Part shown: one piece after another, positions 1 through 12,884 of the stretch | Layout of the letters: each line of letters begins with the position of its first letter | Numbering within the stretch: the stretch's first letter is position 1 | Assembly: GCF_905475345.1 (NCBI RefSeq) | Contig: NC_066590.1 | Coordinates: 868,001-932,000, forward strand | Direction: 5' to 3' | Source: Vespula vulgaris | Taxonomy: Eukaryota; Arthropoda; Insecta; Hymenoptera; Vespidae | Length of the DNA stretch: 64,000 nucleotides | Made by a program: the position numbers and the translations under genes | The notes under the pieces: generated by a model | The model's database searches: none | The model's input: only the letters and a program-made list of their open reading frames with translations | Told to the model about the DNA's origin: nothing

Positions 1-2074
1 GGAAAAAGAATAAGATAGAATTGTCGTGGATGTATATGAGAAAATTAGAATCTTCTTTGGTGTAGTTTCGACGCGCGTATCTTTCGTCTCTTAATCAAAC
101 TGTCCGCACATGACGTACGACCTTTCTTCCTAGCAAGTTTCATCTCGTACATATCCCCACGTAAGAGCATTCGATTTTGCCGGGGAATCTAAAATCTTTC
201 CGTATATCCGACGAACTTTCGAATTTCAAAACTTTTAGACGAATCACGCGGGAATACATTAGCGAGAGAGATACCTGCGCGAGTTATCCTTCGTTCCTCG
301 TCTTCAAATTTCCTTTCTGTTTTCGTTTTTTTTCCCTTCTCTCTTTTTTCCTTTTCTCCTTTTTATTTTTGTATTTTGTTTGTTTCTTTCTTTCTTTATT
401 TTTTTTCCTCTTGCTCGCGAACAGGAAGCATCTCTCCTTCTCGGAATCTAATCTCGTATAAACAGGTAGCTCTACGTACAACGAAGAGGGACAGCCAGCT
501 TGGTCTCTCCCTTAGTTTTCCTTCTTACGTTTTATCTTCGGAATTCAACCCCCCTCGCTTTCTCTCTTCCTTATTCCAGGCTTAAAAGAGAAGGCAATCT
601 CCGAATGGAAGAAACAAATCCGAGACAAGGCTGTTCTCCTTACGGATCTCGGGTACGCGTTCAGCGAGCATAAAAATGTCTTTCTCGAATTTTTTTTCTC
701 GCCTTTCTTTCGTTTCCGTTTCTCTTTTTCTTTTTTTTTTTTTTCTTTTTCTCGATCGACTCTGAAACATTTCGAGGTATCGAGTTATTCCCATTAACTC
801 TTTTACCGTATATTTTTTCAATTTCCGTTCTTAATTTTTGTTCAAACGCTTTGCTCGTTAAAATAGCAAAGGATGTAGGATAGGATCGTAGCGGTGCGTG
901 TTAAAGGGGCATTTCGTATTATACGTACAACCAAGCTTTTTTCCCATTGCTTTTGCAACACGCCTTCAACGACTCGCGGCGGCATTCTTCGAACGACAAC
1001 GAGCTGACACACGTGCAGCGCATTTATCGATGCCTCTTTCTACGGAAACGCGTTATCGTTCTTTCTTCGTACGACGAACGCATACATACAAAACGACGAT
1101 TATAATTAGGTCGGACCGACCGATAAGACTTCTGGGAAAGCGTGACTCTTTTACTTCGTTAATGAAGTTAACGAACGCGTCACGAACGAGCGTCGCAGGT
1201 ATACAAATCCGTGTCGTTTTTCATCGAATTAGCGACGTACGAATGACACGGGTCGCTCGGTACATTTTCTTCTCTTCCTCTTCTTTCCCTTCCTTTCTCT
1301 TTTTCGCGTTCCTTTTGTAATTTTTTATTTTCCATTCCGAAAACACACAAAAAAAGAAAGAAAAAAAAAAAAAACAGAAACGACGCACCGACGTCGATCT
1401 CTTATATTCGACCAGTGATTCTCCGTGGCCCTCCGTGATTTTTCACCTGGCGACAATGAATAACTTTGGTTCGTTCGTACGGAACGGACTTTAACGACGG
1501 CCGAGTATAATTTATTGCCGATTGTATGTAACTCATGAATTTATTCAACGACGAGTCATCGAGTCGCGTTTGTAGCAAAGTATTTCAAAGGTTACAACGA
1601 TACCGTAGAAGAGTAAGTACCTACCGATCAAAAGAGCGATACTTCTCTCATTTCAACTCGGAATTGTTTCCGACGATCTTTTTTCTCGTCTCTTTCCTTC
1701 ACTTTTTTCGCGTTTGAAGGATCGTTTGATCGGAGGCGAGAGGACTCGAGGACGATCGCTCTCTTTTCTCACGTTCGTCTATACCACGGATATACGTACG
1801 CACGTAGATATAGCACGCTTGCATGCGAGTCGAAGCTCGGTTAGTAAATTTTATCCATCGGATGGATACGATCGAAGGAACGAGTGGTTAGCGAGTATCC
1901 GGTCAAAGGTTCGTCGTATCTCGTTGAACAAGGTATAGGTATATAGGTACACGCTCGTTCCAATCAAAGACACGTCAGTGATCTTAACAAAGGTTCAGGC
2001 ATAATTCATCGAGCATATTGGTAGTCGATTTGGACGGGGCCAAAATAAAGTCCCCGTGGATGGCAAAGAAGAAA

Positions 2075-2110
2075 CGCGCGCGCGCTCGCGAGAGAGAGAG
2101 AGAGAGAGAG
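2075..2110. repeat. (CG)n followed by (GA)n
   Basis: A short CG run at 2075-2084 is followed after TCGCG by ten AG units to 2110. Confidence 0.95.
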
Positions 2111-2199
2111 AATTCATGTTCATACATATACGCACAGACACGCGAAGAGACACGCGTGTGGACGGTCGAACGCGAGAGATAACAAACCCGAGAGCTCTC

Positions 2200-2480
2200 T
2201 CGCAGGTCTGCCAACCTCGTGAAATATGCCCCCATATATCAATGGTGCGCATATCAATTGCCACTCCTGCCAACTGCCATGACTATAAAGCCGGCTACTC
2301 CGGAGTCACGTCGATGCTGGTGGCGAACGAGCGTGGGGATTCGTACGCTTGTGAAAGAAGAGAGAGAGAGAGAGGGGACGGGCTCTTTGCGATTCGGCCC
2401 TTAGGGGCCCTTGTCGGGCCTGTTATTCGATCGGCCTTTATTAGCCATAAATTCGATATGATACGCGAGGAATATGATAA
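2200..2480. other. Complex island, candidate regulatory element
   Basis: About 280 bp is nearly free of simple repeats, in contrast with the GA and CT tracts on both sides. It includes TCAATTGCC, GGCCCTTAGGGGCCC (near-palindromic, 2396-2410) and an AT-rich stretch TTAGCCATAAATTCG. All frames translate poorly or hold stops. Calling it a conserved enhancer is inference from texture only. Confidence 0.25.
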
Positions 2481-2547
2481 TGGCTATCAACTCGCAAAAT
2501 TGCCGAACGTTCTCCAGCTTCGTCGTCGAACTTTTGCCCTCTCTTTT

Positions 2548-2567
2548 TCTCTCTCTCTCTCTCTCTC
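2548..2567. repeat. (CT)n microsatellite
   Basis: Uninterrupted CT dinucleotides of about 20 bp, followed by CTCC. Confidence 0.95.
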
Positions 2568-2945
2568 CTCCTCCCCTCGTAACGTTAGTTAAGGCGTTAA
2601 GAGGAAAGATTAACGATGGTGAGCCCTTCGGAGGCCGAGAACGGCCCTTGGTGGTCACTACCGAATCGAACTGCACGAGGAACTTCACTCGGCTTAACTA
2701 TGTTAAGTATCTCGTCGGATGAGAAAAGTAAAAGAAGGAAGGAGCGAGAGTGAGTCTCAGCGAGAGTGAGAAGAGCCTCGAGATTGACAACGTGCAATTA
2801 CGTCGACGCTGTGTTTATTCGGGGATCACGTTGGAGAGATTTGAATATGCATTTTTTCGAGAGGTGAAGAATCCATTAATATCCTGTTTGTTAGCGGACT
2901 GGCAAGTGGTAACGCCCAGAAGATAGGTATCCACGTTACGCTCGA

Positions 2946-2949
<4 letters not shown>

Positions 2950-2979
<30 letters not shown>
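2950..2979. repeat. (CT)n microsatellite
   Basis: About 14 uninterrupted CT units. Confidence 0.95.
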
Positions 2980-2980
<1 letters not shown>

Positions 2981-3597
2981 CGATAGTATAGTTCGATTCT
3001 TATCACCCAAGGTTATTTCAGCTTCGATTCAAAGTTTCAACGCGATTAATTTTTCCAATTCGTTCGTTATTTCATTAATTAATTAATTAATTTTTTAATT
3101 TATTTATACATTTATCTTGTCCAACTTGTTACACCTACTCCGATACGCCGAAAGACTACGATGCCTTCGTACGATCGATTTTCTAACGACACAGAGATAA
3201 ACTACGATAGAAGAAACCGCAGGAAAATCTTCGAAAGAACAGACACGATTTCTACTAGCCTGAATCACGTTTCTCTTTCTCTCGCTTAAGCGCACGCGCG
3301 TTATCGACGCGTATCAAGGATATTCGGTTATCGGGAACACTGGATTATTCAAATTTTATCGTGGATTACTCGGGATTTCACTCGGTGTTCCACGGGAACA
3401 TATCTCGATACAAACTTTGGTTAGCCCAACTTCCTCGTGCTTCGGCTTCATTAACACCCACCTCCTATTCTCCTCCCTTCTTCTCCTCCCCACCTTATCG
3501 CGCATTATCGACTTTCCTCGAAGAATCATCGAACGATCCTAAACAAATTTAGAAAGATTCGTGGTGAAACGGTGATTGGAACGAATGTAAATTGAAA

Positions 3598-3600
<3 letters not shown>

Positions 3601-3644
<44 letters not shown>

Positions 3645-3711
3645 AGAAAGATTGAAATCGATGTTTTTTACTTTTTTCTCTTTCTCTTTTCTTTCGTTTT
3701 ACTCTTCCTTC

Positions 3712-3742
<31 letters not shown>
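3601..3742. repeat. GA tract facing a CT tract
   Basis: A 41-bp pure GA tract (3601-3641) is followed 75 bp later by a 27-bp CT tract (3716-3742). A transcript across both could fold into an imperfect GA:UC stem. Confidence 0.9.
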
Positions 3743-3769
3743 TTGTTGAATTTCACCGGTCTCGACTAA

Positions 3770-3960
3770 CGTTACTTTTTAGTAAAAGAAGTTGGAGGTT
3801 TGCTTTGCTCGCTCCGCTGAGGGCAAGCATCCCCGGCAAGCAAGGAGTGGGCGGAGGTTGAACAACCGTGCAAAATGACTTAATGAACGGTATCTTTTAC
3901 AGCGAGCTCTCTAATTATTCCGGGCGCTTACTTCTTGCCGTCAGCCATTTACTTTTGCAA
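3770..3960. other. Complex island, candidate regulatory element
   Basis: Repeat-free sequence rich in GC words (GGGCAAGCATCCCCGGC, GTGGGCGGAGG) grading into AT-rich ATGACTTAATGA and CTAATTATTCCGGGCGC. It has no credible open frame. A regulatory role is inferred only from its contrast with the flanking repeats. Confidence 0.22.
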
Positions 3961-4130
3961 CTAGGGCTTTCCTCCTCTCCTTCTCTCTTCATATTCCGTT
4001 CGTCCCCTTCTTTTCTCTCCTTCTTTCTCCACCTCCTCTTTCATTGGGATTCGATAATTACCAGGAAAATTTGAGCAAAGTATTACGCTCAGATTCGTTT
4101 CGAGTTTCATCGAGAGCGAAGATAATAAGT

Positions 4131-4181
4131 TGAAGAGAAAAAGAGAAAGAAAGAAAGAAAGAGAGAGAGAGAAAGAGAGAA
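4131..4181. repeat. Impure GA/GAAA tract
   Basis: Purine-only run mixing GAAA and GA units. Confidence 0.9.
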
Positions 4182-4502
4182 ACTTCCCGGATGAGACAAA
4201 CGACGGAGAGCCAGATATCGTAGAATTTAAATCACGAGGAAAACGTCCATGTTCGATCGTTCCTATAAAGCGTACCATCGTTCGCTCCATTTTTCATAGG
4301 TTTAGAAAGAAGAGAGAAGAAAAAAAAGAGAATGAAAAAAAAAAAGAAAAATGTGAAAGACAAGGGGACGAACCCTCGCCAAGAAAGAGTCGCGGATAAC
4401 ATCCGAGAAGCATGGACTTTCTCGCGTGACTCACGACTCGCAAATTGAAAGTCCGAGTTTGGCGTGGAAGTGGAGCAGGAGGAAGAAGAAGAGACAAAGA
4501 TG

Positions 4503-4515
4503 GAGAGAGAGAGAA

Positions 4516-4567
<52 letters not shown>

Positions 4568-4571
4568 AGAG
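4503..4571. repeat. Long GA tract with GAAA interruptions
   Basis: Purine run of about 69 bp. The central part (about 4524-4560) is pure GA. Confidence 0.95.
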
Positions 4572-4829
4572 GGATCCGTCTTGTCCGAAGATGAAGCTCG
4601 GTCAGACTCATAACTTATAAATTAGATTCATGTCGTCGTTGTCGCATTCACCCTGGAGGCTACGTTCGTTCCGTGAAGGCATTACTACTGCCGCCGAGTA
4701 GGTATATTCTTTCTCTTTATTCTTTCTCTTCCAACGCAATAATATCGAGTCGACCATCTTTTTTTCTTCTCGTCGCGTTAACACCTGCGGCGACTTGGCA
4801 GCCTCCTCGAAAGTTATTCCCGAAATATT

Positions 4830-4851
4830 GAGAGAGAGAGAGAGAGAGAGA
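4830..4851. repeat. (GA)n microsatellite
   Basis: About 11 uninterrupted GA units. Confidence 0.95.
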
Positions 4852-5149
4852 AACGTTATCAACGTCATCGAAATCCTTTGTTCTTCGTAATTCCTTAAAT
4901 TCGACGGAACGTATCAACGTTGGGATCGATACGAAGACAATTAGTCGAAGAGACAATCGGAATCCTTTAATCGGATGGCCGAGCAAACATCGCTACGTCC
5001 ATCTTGGCACGAACGAGAAGAGTATCCTTTTCAAAGCAAACATTTCCGTTGGTCGTAAAGGCAAAGTATCTAGGAGAGCCATGAGAGACGCGACATCCTT
5101 CCATCCTCTCCTTTTATTCAGGGAATACGAGAAAACGAGGGCGTTACGT

Positions 5150-5260
5150 TACGACGTTGGCAGCCCGTAAATGCGGCCGTGCCATGGTGCTGTCGGTATT
5201 AATATCGCATTCGGGCCATCTGCCGACGCGCTGGGTTATTAAAATGTAAACTTCATTATC
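5150..5260. other. Complex island, candidate regulatory element
   Basis: GC-rich, repeat-free stretch containing AAATGCGGCCGTGCCATGG, GGTATTAATATCG and GGTTATTAAAATG, which are homeodomain-like TAAT cores within GC-rich context. It has no open frame of note. Confidence 0.25.
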
Positions 5261-5343
5261 ATTCCCCGTTGTAATTACATTTTTTCGTCTCGTCTCTCAG
5301 TACCCTTTTCCTTTCTCCACTTTCACGTTCATCCGTTGGTACC

Positions 5344-5366
5344 TTCGTTCGTTCGTTCGTTCGTTC
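5344..5366. repeat. (TTCG)n tetranucleotide
   Basis: About 5.5 units of TTCG. The same motif recurs at 12211-12261 and 42717-42739. Confidence 0.95.
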
Positions 5367-6088
5367 TAGGCCGTTGGTTTGCATTAGCGGGCTTTCATTC
5401 CGATTGGTGCGAAGAAAAGAAAGGGAAGAAGATAGGAAAAAGGGAAAAGGGTGATTCCGAGGCGTCTCGACTTCGAGGCACGCGCCATTTCTGCCACGCA
5501 TTTCGGATTGGAAGCTCTCTCGCGATATTGGACGACGATGATGGCTCGCAATCGATAGCCGCGCTACTTTCTTTCACCCACCAATCTCATCGCGTCTTGA
5601 TCTTTTCGTATTTCGTTCGGTGCTTTCCATGCGATCGTTTCGATTCCTTTGGAAATTCCTATAGGAAATTTTTTTCTCGCGACCCAACAAGCGCCTTCTA
5701 AAATTATACCTTTGACCAATTAAAGTAGGAATTTTAAAAAGATACGAACAGAGGGAGAGAGAGAGAGGAAGTTGGCAAGCTGCCAATCCTCCGTTATTAT
5801 TTACAACGGATACGTAATTAGTTCCTGTAAATTTCATCGCGGTTTCCTTCGTGGTTTTCGACCAAAATTTAGGTACAGCCCTTTCCTCTCTACTCGACTC
5901 CTACTCCAATAATTTCTCCCGCGATATTTTATAATACCCATTATAAACCGAATTACGTCGCAAAGGTTTGTCGAGCCGGTCTTTTGGCGACTGTTCTTGA
6001 TACAAGCTATTGGCTTTAGTATCGTAAAATGTAGGAAAGAAGGAATCGATGGACGGATAAAAAAGTAGGAAGGTAGAAAGCTAAGAAA

Positions 6089-6157
6089 GTAGGTAGGTAG
6101 GTAGATAGGTAGGACGGACAGAAGGAAGGAAGGAAGGAAGGAAGAGAGAGAGAGAGG
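6089..6157. repeat. Compound (GTAG)n, (GGAA)n, (GA)n
   Basis: GTAG units at 6089-6113 lead through a short linker into GGAA units (6121-6143) and then GA (6143-6157). Confidence 0.9.
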
Positions 6158-6499
6158 AAAGGTGGGAAAGGGCGCAAGAAGAGACTGAGACCGTGGAACG
6201 TTCCAGTATAGGAAGGACAATGGCTCGGAGGACCGCAACAATGCGCTTCGGTCGTGGCCGGAGCCACTTCGGTTAATTAATTGCTCGGGCCTTTGTTGAC
6301 GAACGCGTGCGACATCGAACACTCTGTTTATCTCGCTCGCTCTTACCTCTCTTAGTCTCTATCCATCCTGCATCTACTCCCTTTCGCTCGAATTAATTAA
6401 CTAGAGTTTTGCGGGGTTCGACGATCGACGGGAAGGAAACTCCTTACGTAAAACGTTCCACGAAAATTGTTGAATCCTTGTATAGCTGCTTGTGCTAGC

Positions 6500-6515
6500 T
6501 AAACTAGCTAGTTTA
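6500..6515. other. 16-bp perfect palindrome
   Basis: TAAACTAGCTAGTTTA equals its own reverse complement. It is preceded by another GCTAGC at 6494-6499, so CTAG cores recur. It lies in a repeat-free island (6410-6620). A dimeric factor site is possible but unproven. Confidence 0.7.
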
Positions 6516-6651
6516 CCGAGGCGATGGCTTAACGTTTCATTCGTAGTATTCGCGAAACGTAAGAAGAAAGGGGAAGGCACGTTTCGGTGCCGTGCGTTTT
6601 GAGATAAACGCGCTTGGTTCCCACGTAGGAGTTGCTAGAAACAATACGGTT

Positions 6652-6655
<4 letters not shown>

Positions 6656-6687
<32 letters not shown>

Positions 6688-6720
6688 TCTCCTTATCCAT
6701 CTTTCTCTCTCTCTCTCACT
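6656..6720. repeat. CT tracts
   Basis: CT run 6656-6682, then CCCTCTCTCC and a second CT run to 6718. Confidence 0.9.
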
Positions 6721-7244
6721 CTTATTCTCTCAGTTTGGTGCAAACTACGTTCGCGAGAAATTGCAGGAGCGACTGGCAAGAATATGGAGACCCAGTTCGC
6801 AAACTCTGTCCCTGACAACGAGTTAACTTCGAGCTCGCGGATGTTTCGAAAACTCTTGGGAATAGATAAAATCAAATTGGAAACGGAAGACCGTTTACCG
6901 AAACTGCCGCGCTACGCCATTCGCTTCTCGCTTTCCCTCTCTCTCTCTCTCTTTACCTTCAGATCTTGTCTTTGAAAGCGCATCGAACTGGCCTTACAAA
7001 TTTTCCAACTCTCGTTAGCTCGGCAAGCAACTTCCTTCGAATATTCTTCTGGATTCCTCTCTCGAATCATACGATCGTCGATCATTTTCAATATTTTATT
7101 TCAACGCATCTTTGCTCATTTTGTCAATAACAATTTGCGATCGAATTGGATGTAAATGTCTGTGTAATATTTCTATTTCGTGTTCGTAACGCAAAGAAGA
7201 ATCCGTACGGCGTTTATTTTATGAGTTTGCGGAGTATGGCACGC

Positions 7245-7273
7245 GAGAGAGAGAGAGAGAGAGATAGAGAGAG
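7245..7273. repeat. (GA)n microsatellite
   Basis: GA units with one GATA interruption. Confidence 0.95.
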
Positions 7274-7690
7274 TATCGGTATCACCACCAACGACAAAGA
7301 ATAACACACAATGATCGCATTCATCGTATCATGCTCGCTCTCTTCCCTCCTCTCGTGCGAGCGATCTCGAGACCCGTTGAAAATCGTTGGCCGTTAGAGA
7401 GCTCCCTGCGAATATGCCGACTCACTTTATAAGTTTCAGCCTATTCAACGACTAACTCTTTCCAAGGCCGTTTCAAGCGTTCTCTTAAACTCGAATTAAC
7501 GATCGCGAGTTAAAATCGTTCGTTTTTGTTTGCTTACACTTTTCATTTTTTTTCTACTTTTCTTTTCTTTTTTTTTTTTTTGACACATCTCCGACGAAGT
7601 TAAAACGAAAGACACGTTTCCAAAACAACGAGAAGAGGAAATTAACGTCGATTTCGATCGGTCGAGAATAAAATATTCGAGATATTTGCT

Positions 7691-7717
7691 CATTTATTTA
7701 TTTATTTATTTATTTAC
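7691..7717. repeat. (ATTT)n tetranucleotide
   Basis: About 6.5 ATTT units. A similar array sits at 18552-18577. Confidence 0.95.
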
Positions 7718-8353
7718 TCGCTTAGATAGGTGCGCGATAGGTGCTTTCTATGACAACAAAATCGACGTTTCACGCTTACGCCGATCGCGTCGAGTTTCGC
7801 CCGACAGTGTTCCACTCGACTAACGAACCCGTCTAGTAAGTACTTTATCTTACGCTTTCTTTCTATAACCTTATAGCTATCGTTCGGGCCCCATTATTTT
7901 GCGACAATAGAGTTCATCGAAGCGTAGAGCCGTTAGAAATATGTAAAAGGTACGAACTCTAGCGAGCAGACCGATATGCGAGCGTAGAAAATCACTTTGC
8001 CTCGGCTCGTTTCGGAATCGATCGTTTCGAATGAGAGAGAATGAGACAGACCAAGTTTATCTCCGACGAGCTTATCAACGAGCTAATTGAAGCTCGCACA
8101 AAATCACCTTGCACGCTCGCTCAGTTAACTAACTAAACTGACATTAAATACCGTCTGTAATGGCAATACCATATGCATGCACCGAAACATAATATACCGA
8201 GCTAATAATACACTATCATTATAGAGTGTTAACGTGGGCTTTGACTTTCTCTCTCTCTCGTCATTGGCACGAGATCGAATTGTATCGAGTTACGGTTCTG
8301 GTTTCAAAATGAGCTATACCATTCGAAAATGCTTACAAAATTCTTTAAAAATC

Positions 8354-8415
8354 GTATATATATATATATAATTATATATATGTACATATAATCATATATA
8401 TAAATGTATATATGA
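8354..8415. repeat. TA-rich tract
   Basis: Degenerate TA/TATG repeats of about 60 bp. Confidence 0.9.
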
Positions 8416-8688
8416 TTTAACGTAAATATGATCTATACGAGTAAAGTGGTGAGTTACTTGGAAACGTTATCGCAATTTTTAGAAGCGATTATATAATCGC
8501 AGAGAATTCTTCGAAGGTGTCGAGTCGTTTAGCCTCTTTGAATTACCGTTCGCGCGTAGGAATCGTCTTACGGAATAATAATCGTCGAGGAGTACTGTCG
8601 CGATGGCGTCAGGAAATAGATTGAAAAATGCAACAATGGCAGGTGTGTTTTGCGAGGAACACGATCGTTAATGGCTCGATGAAAAAGG

Positions 8689-8740
8689 AGAAGAAAGGAA
8701 GGAAGAAGGAAGGAAGGAAGGAAGGAAGGAAGGAAGGGAG
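8689..8740. repeat. (GGAA)n tetranucleotide
   Basis: GAAG/GGAA array. The core at 8707-8737 is pure AAGG units. Confidence 0.95.
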
Positions 8741-9058
8741 AAGAGCTAGAGTCGTTTGATATCAGGGTGAGTCGGCTCCGCAACGGCAGCTTCTTTATCG
8801 CCAGCCACCCCGATGGAAATAGATATAGCGGATATATATATATATATTTCTGACAAGTCGGGTTGAGCAACCTTCAAGGTCGAGTCACGAAACTCTCGGA
8901 GAAAAGTTACGTCGTTTCGTCACGAAATAGGGGTGGTAGAGAAGGTACGGAAAGGTCTACGAGCTCTCGAGACGAAAAACAGACGTCACAGACGTCGCTG
9001 ACGTCTCTGACGACGTTCGAACGCAAAAGTCGCGAAAGGAAAATCGTTGGTAATTAAA

Positions 9059-9082
<24 letters not shown>
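9059..9082. repeat. (CT)n microsatellite
   Basis: About 12 CT units, followed by a T-rich patch to 9130. Confidence 0.95.
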
Positions 9083-9090
<8 letters not shown>

Positions 9091-11030
9091 TTTCTATTTG
9101 TTTTTCTTTTCTTTTCTTTCTTTTCCCTCTCGTCACGAGACGACGAGTATCGGTACATCTCCGAGAAGGGTAAATGACATAGGAGGAAGCATCGATTGTT
9201 ATTCTCGTCGTCGTAATTCTTAACGTGACCAGAAGCGGTTCCCGAGGAGTGGTAGAGCTCCGCATACTTTATGGACGCGTTAACACTCGCCGTTTGAAAC
9301 GAGACGCGTACCGTAATTGGATGCTGTTATTTGCAGCAGCCTTTCGTTATAAATTATCGTTGACAGGGCGTAGGGTTTTGTAAGACGGATAGCTGATTCG
9401 GCAAAAGGAAGGATCGACGCGTATACCCCGAGGTGAGAGGAGTAATATGTCATTTGTACTTACATAGAGAGAAGAAATAGGGAGATGGAGAGCAACGAGC
9501 TCGTATTTTTCTTTTCATTTTTTTTTTCTTTTTCCAATTAGAAGGGTCGCGGTAATGGACACGCAACGCGTGGGAATCTTTGCAAACTGATAACGACGTT
9601 ACGTTCCTCCTTTTCTTACGACGGATAGTCAAAGTTACAACGAAGTAATATGCATTTAAATTCGTCTTCGATGAGAGAGGGAGAGAAACATCTTGGACGT
9701 TTTTCGAATTTCCACTTTAAAAGCTCGCGAAACTGTCTTACTCGTTTCGCAACGGGTAATCCGTCGTCGTTGTAATTAACATAATGATAAGCCAATTACA
9801 AGGCACAGAGAGAAAGAGACTCGGATTATCCAATACGTCCCCGTACCGCTCGGAAAATGTTTAGTTTGTCATACGATACGACTACGTTGGTTATTCGATC
9901 TGTAAATTCCACAGGGAGTTCCTTCTTTGTAAATTATTACACGGTGATGAACCTTCTCCTCGTCCTTCTTTGTCTCGTCGTCGACTAATTTTCTTTAATT
10001 AATTCCGATGTTAGATATAACATTAAGAAATTGTTATTAAACTTAGAACTCTCGTATTTCTAAAACTTGAGGTAGAAACGTAAAAGAAGAGAATTTGCTC
10101 CGTTTAATCTTATAATTTGTATTTTTCGAGCTAGCAAACTCGATATTTTCAATTACGAAAGTTGCAACTCGAAAAAGATTTCCTTTCCTCTTTCTCCGTG
10201 CTCGGTGGGCGTATTTCGCGAACGTTGATGCTCTTTGCATATGCGCCTTTGAAAGCGAATAATCGCTACGTAAATGCGGAACTATAATCACGCGTGTGCC
10301 ATAAACATGAAAAGTCTTTGAGCGCTCGCGCTTTCCTTGCTCTCTTTATAGAATATAGAACGTAGATACTTTGTCCTCGTTGATTGTGCGCGCCCGATGT
10401 ATATACTCGCGCGCACGAATATTATAATTACAAAGAGGGAAAAAAGGAAAGAACGGAGAAAAAGAGAGAGAGAGAGAGAGAACGGAAAATGCGGTACAAT
10501 ATATAATACCACTAATAATATCTCCATCTTGATACATAAATTCGATACAAAGACGAGACATAGAAACTCGATGTTTCCTTAATAAACGAGACTGTGATTT
10601 AAATTGAAAAATACGATCGAATTATGATAATTTCGAGCTGGGATCGTTTACAACGAAATAGAGCTACCTCTCTCTCTCTCTCTCTCTCTTTCGAAGAGAA
10701 GAAAAAAGGAGAGAAATTCGTCGTTTCGGTATAAGCAAACGATAGAGGAAAGGCATGATTCATCTTCAACCTGTTTCTCCGGAGGTCGAAACGCGAAGCC
10801 TCGGCTCGGAGCAGCGCGCGTTTATCCATTTGTTTGAGTTATCCACCTTCGGCCGAAGGTAAAATATGTCGAGGAAAAAGGAAGAAGGGCTCTCTCTTCC
10901 TCTCGAAGGTCGATAATGCGCCCATCGCGTCTTGAAATGCCTTTTAGAAGAGAGATCCTTCTATCTCTCTTACTCGCTCTATACGCTATATTGTTCTCTC
11001 TCTCTCTCTTTCTCTCTTTTTTCAACTTTG

Positions 11031-11053
11031 TACACACACACGCGCGCGCGCGC
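11031..11053. repeat. (AC)n then (GC)n
   Basis: Alternating purine-pyrimidine run. ACAC units turn into CGCG units, a composition able to adopt Z-DNA. Confidence 0.95.
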
Positions 11054-12210
11054 AGAGAGACACAGACGGAGCAAGCAAGTGTACGAGAGAGACGGAGTTG
11101 GAAACTAACTCTGTGGAAGAGACGATTCGTGTTCGTGAAATGTGCGCGCGCAACAGAGAATTAAGATTTACAGCCGTCGTATAGGCATTGTAGGCCGCTC
11201 GCTCGTACGCGGGCACCGTCGTAGATCAAGTCACGTAACTACGTTCGGGCCGATTTTAAGGAGGCCCCGAAGGAGTCGGTTCCTCTACCTCTTGGCCCTA
11301 CGACGCGAGTCACGAGACTTTGGCAAACCGCAATAAAGTTTCCTTTCGATGCAGTTATAAAGGTACTATTTGTCGCCTTCGAAGGAGACTCATATACGTC
11401 CTGTACATATGTATATACATTCGTATTATATCATAATTATATATATATATATATACACGCAACATTCACAAGGTTTAGCACTCGAGCATATTCGTAGAGA
11501 AATGAACTCGAGATAAAAATCGGCTCTATATTTTCTTTTTTTCTTTTTCGATTCCTTTGCGGAAAAATTTTATCCTCGGTTATTTTTCTTCTTATTTCGT
11601 ACGTTCTTTTTTTTTATTTTTATTTTTATTTTTAATCTCTTTATATTCCCTTTAAAGGAAAGAGAGAGAGAGAGAGAGAAAATAGAGGACCTTCGTAGAT
11701 TCGTGTCGGCGTATCTCTTTGAGTCACGCAAAGCTCGACTCGATAAGCTGGAACGTGAGTCTCTCGATTTTTGTGAATGTTGAGAAAAGCGAATAGGATA
11801 AGAAGCACACATAATTCGACGATAGCTCGCACGTAAAGTAACTCGCGAAATTATCGTATCTCTGTTCTACGATAACTTCAAGTTCATCGTTCACATAAGA
11901 TTTCTTAATCGTCGAACGAGCGTCTACGAGTCTGGAAGAAAACCAGAAAAGCGAGAGAGAGAGAGAGAAATTCAAATCGTCGTGACCATTACTCGTACGA
12001 ACGAAAAGTCTCGTAAATCAGAATTTATTTAGATTCCATGGATTATTCGACTACCACGTCGGTGTGTTTCTCTTATACATACGATTTCGTCATTATTCAA
12101 ACGGCAATTGATTTATACCACTTGGAAAGACCGTCCGTTCGATTCTCGTTACTTTCCTTTATCTTCTTTTCATTGACAAGTCATTTTGTCCGGCTCGACG
12201 CGACGCCGCC

Positions 12211-12261
12211 GTTCGTTCGTTACTTCGTTCGTTCGTTCGTTCGTTCGTTCGTTCGTTCGTT
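12211..12261. repeat. (TTCG)n tetranucleotide
   Basis: GTTC units with one interruption near 12221. The downstream 37 bp is pure. Confidence 0.95.
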
Positions 12262-12439
12262 TTCTCTTTGGCTTCGAACGAAGCGAATTTATAGCGACGG
12301 TTAAGGAAATTAATCGTACTCGATTTGCCATACTCCAAGCGAAAGTGAGACAGAGATTCAATACGAGTTACTCCCCGTCGCTCACCTTTTCTCTCTTATT
12401 TCGCATATTCCACGCGTAAAACCGTGAAAATTCCTCGGG

Positions 12440-12515
12440 TATATAGATATATATATACATACATATATGTATATATATATGCATGTGTGTGTATGTGTGT
12501 ATACATAATATATAC
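12440..12515. repeat. Compound (TA)n/(TG)n
   Basis: Interrupted TA units change to TG units near 12485-12500 and then back to TA. Confidence 0.9.
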
Positions 12516-12884
12516 GCTCTTGTGTATATTAACTACATAAACTGATATCGCATTTAATCTCTTCTCGGAAATAGGTCACACGGAGCATGCTCCTCTTTGC
12601 CGTCGATAGCATGCCCATTAAAGCGTTGAGATTCTTTCGAGATACGCCACAAACGAGTGTTTCCTTCGGAGTTAATCAAATCTTGTAGCAAATACTCTAA
12701 AAGTCAAGAAGGTAATGTAAACAATGCGACGTAAACAATAACGATGGTCGTTTGGTTTGTCATCGATCGATTCGAGTCAATCGTTTGTCGACGTTTCATA
12801 GAAGTAGGTATTACGAGTTACATACTCTCGTTGTTTTCTATGCTATCAAAACAAAAAAAGAAAAACAAAAAGAAAAACAAAAAA

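Larger units (their letters stand above)
1..3000. other. Non-coding filler and one complex island
   Basis: No gene is seen. The first 2 kb is CpG-rich sequence with pyrimidine-rich patches (310-420, 690-750) and an A-rich run (1351-1377). The open frames here are short and mostly translate those patches. The stretch 2200-2480 is a complex, repeat-poor island broken only by a short GA run at 2361-2374. It ends with GGGCC-rich sequence and AT-rich homeodomain-like sites. The segment from 2600 to 2950 shows nothing I can name. Confidence 0.7.
3001..8000. other. Non-coding block with dense microsatellites
   Basis: No gene is seen. GA or CT tracts lie at 3601, 3716, 4131, 4503, 4830, 6656 and 7245, with GTTC at 5344 and TAGG/GGAA at 6089. 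Between them, 3770-3960, 5150-5260 and 6410-6620 are complex islands. The stretch 6970-7240 and the stretch 7280-7560 hold ordinary AT-rich CpG-containing sequence with no feature I can name. All open frames are interrupted by or made of repeats. Confidence 0.7.
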
